From positions 1 to 64,000 of the forward strand of contig MKSV01000006.1 in the NCBI GenBank assembly GCA_001897435.1: a DNA stretch of 64,000 nt. Direction: 5' to 3'. This document shows, in pieces, positions 60,433 to 64,000 of the stretch. The notes under the pieces were generated by a model. The model was given only the letters and a program-made list of their open reading frames with translations. It had not been told where the DNA came from and ran no database searches. Both the position numbers and the translations under genes were made by a program. The number at the start of each line of letters is the position of its first letter. Position 1 is the stretch's first letter. Source of the stretch: Acidobacteriales bacterium 59-55 (lineage in GTDB: Bacteria > Acidobacteriota > Terriglobia > Terriglobales > Acidobacteriaceae).

Positions 60433-61992
60433 CTATGGCGTAGGCGGGGTTGGGAGCCGCCAGGCGTACATGACGCTGCCGGCGCTGGTCACCAGGTACT
60501 GGTGGCCGTCTAGCTCGTAGGTGATCGGCGAACTGGAGATACCCGATCCCCCATTCGCGTGCCAGAGCGTCTTGCCGTCGCTGGTATCGAGCGCGAGGAA
60601 GTTGCCGTAGGCATCGCCGGTGAAGGTGAGGCCAGAGGCCGTCGTCATGACGCCTGCGCTCGATCCCTGGCCGATCTCGTGGCTCCAGCGGATCTTTCCC
60701 GTCTTGTAGTCGATCGCTTCGATGACGCCCTTGCCCCACAGGCCGTAGTCCGCGCCGGCCCAGCCGTAGCTGCCGTCCGCGGGCTTGGCGAAGTAGAGGC
60801 TCCAACTGGGGTGGGCGCTGACGATGAAGAGGCCGGTCTTGGGATCGAAGCTGGGAGAGCGGAAGTTGGTGAGGCCCCCCTCGTCGGGCGCGATCAGGCG
60901 GCCATCGGGAGCCGGTTCCTTCGCGGGGTTGGGAATGGGCTGGCCCTTTTTGTCGAGGCCGGTCGCCCAGTTCACCGGGCCGAAGGGCACGGTCAGCAGG
61001 TTCTCGCCGGTGGTCCGGTCGAGGACGAAGAAGTAGCCATTGCGGGAGGCCTGCATCAGCATCTTGCGGGGCTTGCCGTTGAAGTCGGCGTCGACCAGCA
61101 CCGGGATCTCGACCGCGTCCCAGTCATGGGTATCGTGCGGCGAGGGCTGGAAGGCCCAGGCCAGTTTTCCGGTATCTGCGTGCAAGGCCACGATGCTGGC
61201 GGTGTAGAGATTGTCGCCGGGGCGCACCTTGCCGTTCAGCACCGGGGTGGGATTTCCCGTTCCCCAGTAGATGAGGTTCAACTCGGGGTCATAGGTTCCG
61301 GGCATCCAGGTGGTGCCGCCGGTGGCGATGTGCGGCGATCCGGCGGGCTCGGTTACATCCCACTGCCATTGCGTCTTTCCAGTCTCGGGATCGACGGCCT
61401 TGAGGAACATGGGAATGTTATCCAGGTCGCCGCCGACGCCGACGAGGACGTGGTTGCCGACGATCAACGGAGCTTCGGTGGCCCAGTAGCCCTTCGAGTG
61501 GTCGGCTATCTCGACGATCCACTGCACCTTGCCGGTCCTGCTGTCGAGCTTGACCAGATGCGCGTCGGGAGAGACGAAGTAGACCGAATCCTTATAGACG
61601 GCGACGCCGCGCTGGCCGATGTGGTCGCCGGTGTTGGGAGGATAGGTGTAGTGCCAGAGCTGATGGCCGGAGCGCGCGTCAACCGCCCAGATGTTATCGG
61701 GGAGGGTGAAGTACAGGATTCCATCGACCATCAGCGGCGAGGACTTGATGGTGGCAGTCTCGCGCGTCTGGAAGGCCCAGGCCAGGGTCAGGCCGTGCAC
61801 ATTCTCAGGAGTGATCTGGGTGAGGCTGCTGTGGCGCTTGCCGGTGTAGTCGCCATGATAGCTGGGCCAACTGTTGGCCGGGGGGTTGAGCAGCATGGCG
61901 TTGTCCACGCCTTGCGCCGCCAGCGGATAAGAGAACGAGATCGACAACGCAGCCGTCGCTGCAAAGAACAGGGCATTCTTCAAAAGCTTCAT
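60433..61992 (-). CDS. PQQ-binding-like beta-propeller protein (quinoprotein dehydrogenase-like)
   Basis: WPSYHGDYTGKRHSSLTQITPENVHGLTLAWAFQT; ATGGTTWMPGTYDPELNLIYWGTGNPTP. Confidence 0.9.
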   Translation of the reverse strand: MKLLKNALFFAATAALSISFSYPLAAQGVDNAMLLNPPANSWPSYHGDYTGKRHSSLTQITPENVHGLTLAWAFQTRETATIKSSPLMVDGILYFTLPDNIWAVDARSGHQLWHYTYPPNTGDHIGQRGVAVYKDSVYFVSPDAHLVKLDSRTGKVQWIVEIADHSKGYWATEAPLIVGNHVLVGVGGDLDNIPMFLKAVDPETGKTQWQWDVTEPAGSPHIATGGTTWMPGTYDPELNLIYWGTGNPTPVLNGKVRPGDNLYTASIVALHADTGKLAWAFQPSPHDTHDWDAVEIPVLVDADFNGKPRKMLMQASRNGYFFVLDRTTGENLLTVPFGPVNWATGLDKKGQPIPNPAKEPAPDGRLIAPDEGGLTNFRSPSFDPKTGLFIVSAHPSWSLYFAKPADGSYGWAGADYGLWGKGVIEAIDYKTGKIRWSHEIGQGSSAGVMTTASGLTFTGDAYGNFLALDTSDGKTLWHANGGSGISSSPITYELDGHQYLVTSAGSVMYAWRLPTPPTP

Positions 61993-62280
61993 ACCGATCG
62001 GGAACCTTTCAAAATCAAGACATCGAGAGATATTTAATAGAAACGCCTGGACGATGCGGGTATCGAAAGGGGACTCGGTATTCACGCCGGAATCATCGGG
62101 GCCCATGCGGGGTGCATCTCCTTGTGCGCTGCGACAACAACCATCCTATACAGTCGGAACGGACTTGGGCCAGTCGCAGTCTCCGCTTCACTATACCCTC
62201 ATCTCGGACATTCGTAACAGTGTTGTGGGGCGAGAATGTGTCCAAAGGCCGGCCTGATTGTAGATTTTGATGGAAAAACG

Positions 62281-62340
62281 GGCGAAGGCAAGAAAATACG
62301 GCGTTCTCTCCACTACGCTCCGCTCCGATCGAGAGGACGT
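62281..62340 (+). repeat. Family A dispersed repeat copy A6 (diverged)
   Basis: GGCGTTCTCTCCACTACGCTCCGCTCCGATCGAGAGGACGT. Confidence 0.5.
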
Positions 62341-62404
62341 TTTGCGAGGAGGGCCGATTCTGAGAAGCGGACGTTGGTCGTCGATCGCCGGTGCAGCAGC
62401 GCGT

Positions 62405-63559
62405 TCAGGACGATGTGGCCGGAACCGCGCGGGGGCGGGTGGAGAGGCGGTTGAGGATCAGCCTGCGCGCCGGGTTCTCGACAAAGCGATAGGCAGCCAG
62501 CGAGAAGAGGACGACAAAGACATAGGAGAACCAGGGATCGAGGGCGGACAGGTGCAAGTGCGCCGAGAGATGGAACTTGCGGATCATGATCAGCACGTTG
62601 AAGTGCAGAAGGTAGAGGCAGTAACTGCTCTCGCCGACGATCAGCAAAGGACGGCAGGCGAAGACCGCCGAGACCGGATTGCTGCCGCTGAGGCCCAGCA
62701 CCAGCGCGGCGAAGAGCGGGATCAGAAGGCCTCCGTGCATCAGCAGGTAGGGAAAGTGATCGACGAAGCCGTAGAAGACCACAAGCAGGGCGGCTGAGCT
62801 GGCCGCGGCGATGGCGAAGCGCTGGCGCTCGGTGATGGAGAGCGCGTGCTGAAGCCTGCCGAGCACAACGCCGACCAGGAAGGTGCAGGTGTAGGGCAGC
62901 GGCGTGTACTTGAGGAAGCGGATCAGATAGGTGGAACTGTAGCGGGTGACCGGGCCGTCGAGATGGTCGGGGTTGAGCAGAAGATAGAGGCTGTGCGGGA
63001 TCATCCCGATGGCCCAGATGCCGAGCAGAATAGCGATGAGGCGTCCTGGCTTTCGGGGCCAGGGGATGCGGATCAGCCAGGGAAAGGCGACGTAAAGCAT
63101 GACCTCGCAGGAGAGCGTCCAGGCGACGGTGTTCCAGAAGGTGGCGAGATCGGGGCTCCAGCCCTGAAGCAGGAAGGGGGTGAGGACGACGCCCTTCCAG
63201 AAATCGGCGTGGCTGCGGACAGCCCACTCGTCTTCGAGCATCTTGACCGAGATGATGAGAGCGAAGAGGTAGATGGGATAGAGCCGGGCAAAGCGGGCGA
63301 CCCAGAAGTTGCGCTTGTTGAACGCCGCGCCGCGGTCGGCGTAGTTGTAGGTCAGGATATAGCCCGAGATGAGGAAGAAGACGCCCACGAAGACGTAGCC
63401 GTTGTCGACGAAGGGGTAGAGCAGGCCAAGGTGCGACGGCGTGAAGTGGAAGAGCACGATGCTCAGCGCCAGCAGGGTGCGGATGCCGGTCAGCGCCGGC
63501 AGGGGCGGCTTGCGAAGGGTGACGGCGGTGGCAGCGGCGGTAGTGGTGGCGACTGGCAA
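62405..63559 (-). CDS. Acyltransferase 3 family (OafA/YrhL-like) membrane protein
   Basis: LTGIRTLLALSIVLFHFTPSHLG, FFLISGYILTYNY, multiple TM segments. Confidence 0.88.
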   Translation of the reverse strand: MPVATTTAAATAVTLRKPPLPALTGIRTLLALSIVLFHFTPSHLGLLYPFVDNGYVFVGVFFLISGYILTYNYADRGAAFNKRNFWVARFARLYPIYLFALIISVKMLEDEWAVRSHADFWKGVVLTPFLLQGWSPDLATFWNTVAWTLSCEVMLYVAFPWLIRIPWPRKPGRLIAILLGIWAIGMIPHSLYLLLNPDHLDGPVTRYSSTYLIRFLKYTPLPYTCTFLVGVVLGRLQHALSITERQRFAIAAASSAALLVVFYGFVDHFPYLLMHGGLLIPLFAALVLGLSGSNPVSAVFACRPLLIVGESSYCLYLLHFNVLIMIRKFHLSAHLHLSALDPWFSYVFVVLFSLAAYRFVENPARRLILNRLSTRPRAVPATSS

Positions 63560-63688
63560 GTGCGGATTTCCTGTTCCGTACTGATCGTTAAAGGTAGATG
63601 CTCCGCGGGGCGGAAGAGAAGGGTAGGCAGGGAAAATAGAGGCAGGCGCGGCGAAGCTCAGCGGGGCAAGGCATTTGCAAGCAGGCAG

Positions 63689-64000
63689 CTAGGCGGTCAC
63701 CAGCGAGCCGAGTTTCTCTCCGCTGACGACGCGGACGATGTTTCCCGGCTCTTTCATGCTGAACACCATCATGGGCATATTGTTGTCTTTGCAGAGAGAT
63801 ACGGCGGTGGTGTCCATGACGCGGAGGTTGAGGCGGAGGATGTCGTTGTAGGTGATCTGCTCGAACTTGGTGGCGTCGGGGCTGGTCTTGGGGTCGGCGG
63901 TGTAGATGCCGTCGACCGAAGTCGCCTTGAGCAAAATGTCGGCCTTGATCTCCATGGCGCGCAGGCTGGCGGCAGTGTCGGTGGAGAAGAAGGGATTGCC
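63689..64000 (-). CDS. pyrH: UMP kinase, partial (5' end beyond window)
   Basis: GNPFFSTDTAASLRAMEIKADILLKATSVDGIYTADPKTSPDATKFEQITYNDILRLNLRVMDTTAVSLCKDNNMPMMVFSM. Confidence 0.94.
   Translation of the reverse strand, partial: GNPFFSTDTAASLRAMEIKADILLKATSVDGIYTADPKTSPDATKFEQITYNDILRLNLRVMDTTAVSLCKDNNMPMMVFSMKEPGNIVRVVSGEKLGSLVTA

Noticed and set aside
60559-62037. 492-aa plus-strand ORF antisense to the PQQ-propeller gene
   Set aside because: Shadow ORF of a well-supported gene.

Overview
The window is a high-GC bacterial chromosome segment. Gene content (Oar-like TonB receptors with carboxypeptidase-regulatory domains, CRTAC1/ASPIC-UnbV plus TPR proteins, many glycoside hydrolases) and its intergenic repeat types suggest Acidobacteriota (Terriglobia-like); that assignment is inference. 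In order, I read: (1) a lysine/DAP biosynthesis cluster asd-lysC-dapB-(M29 aminopeptidase)-dapA-dapD, with its gaps filled by dispersed repeats, then a convergent panE-like reductase and a lone receiver protein; (2) a complete SUF operon, rrf2-sufB-C-D-S-U-sufT; (3) a GH3 enzyme and a glycerol module (glpK-glpD, opposed glpF); (4) a ~24 kb carbohydrate locus (ROK regulator, two Tat-signal sugar-phosphate isomerase-like proteins, two large Oar-like TonB receptors, TPR and CRTAC1-like proteins, GH27, GH51, a GH5-like enzyme, a DUF4965/glutaminase-like protein, GH79); (5) mixed housekeeping genes (beta-carbonic anhydrase, CorA, orphan ABC ATPase, acpS, an MCE/MlaD protein, M13 peptidase, two beta-propeller lipoproteins, cupin, PQQ-propeller protein, acyltransferase, partial pyrH). 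The most interesting signals are non-coding. (a) Near-identical LacI/cre-type 14-mers TGTAAACGNTTRCA lie upstream of three separate transcription units of the carbohydrate locus, with no LacI regulator in the window. (b) A four-unit 11-bp tandem array and a 22-bp-spaced pair TTAGTRCTGATT flank the predicted suf promoter. (c) Three families of dispersed intergenic repeats all lie in one orientation, and one family appears to keep a hairpin architecture while its stem sequence changes. The MCE protein also carries five exact-length 34-aa repeats. No tRNA, rRNA, CRISPR array, transposase or phage module was seen. All calls are by eye; no search was run.
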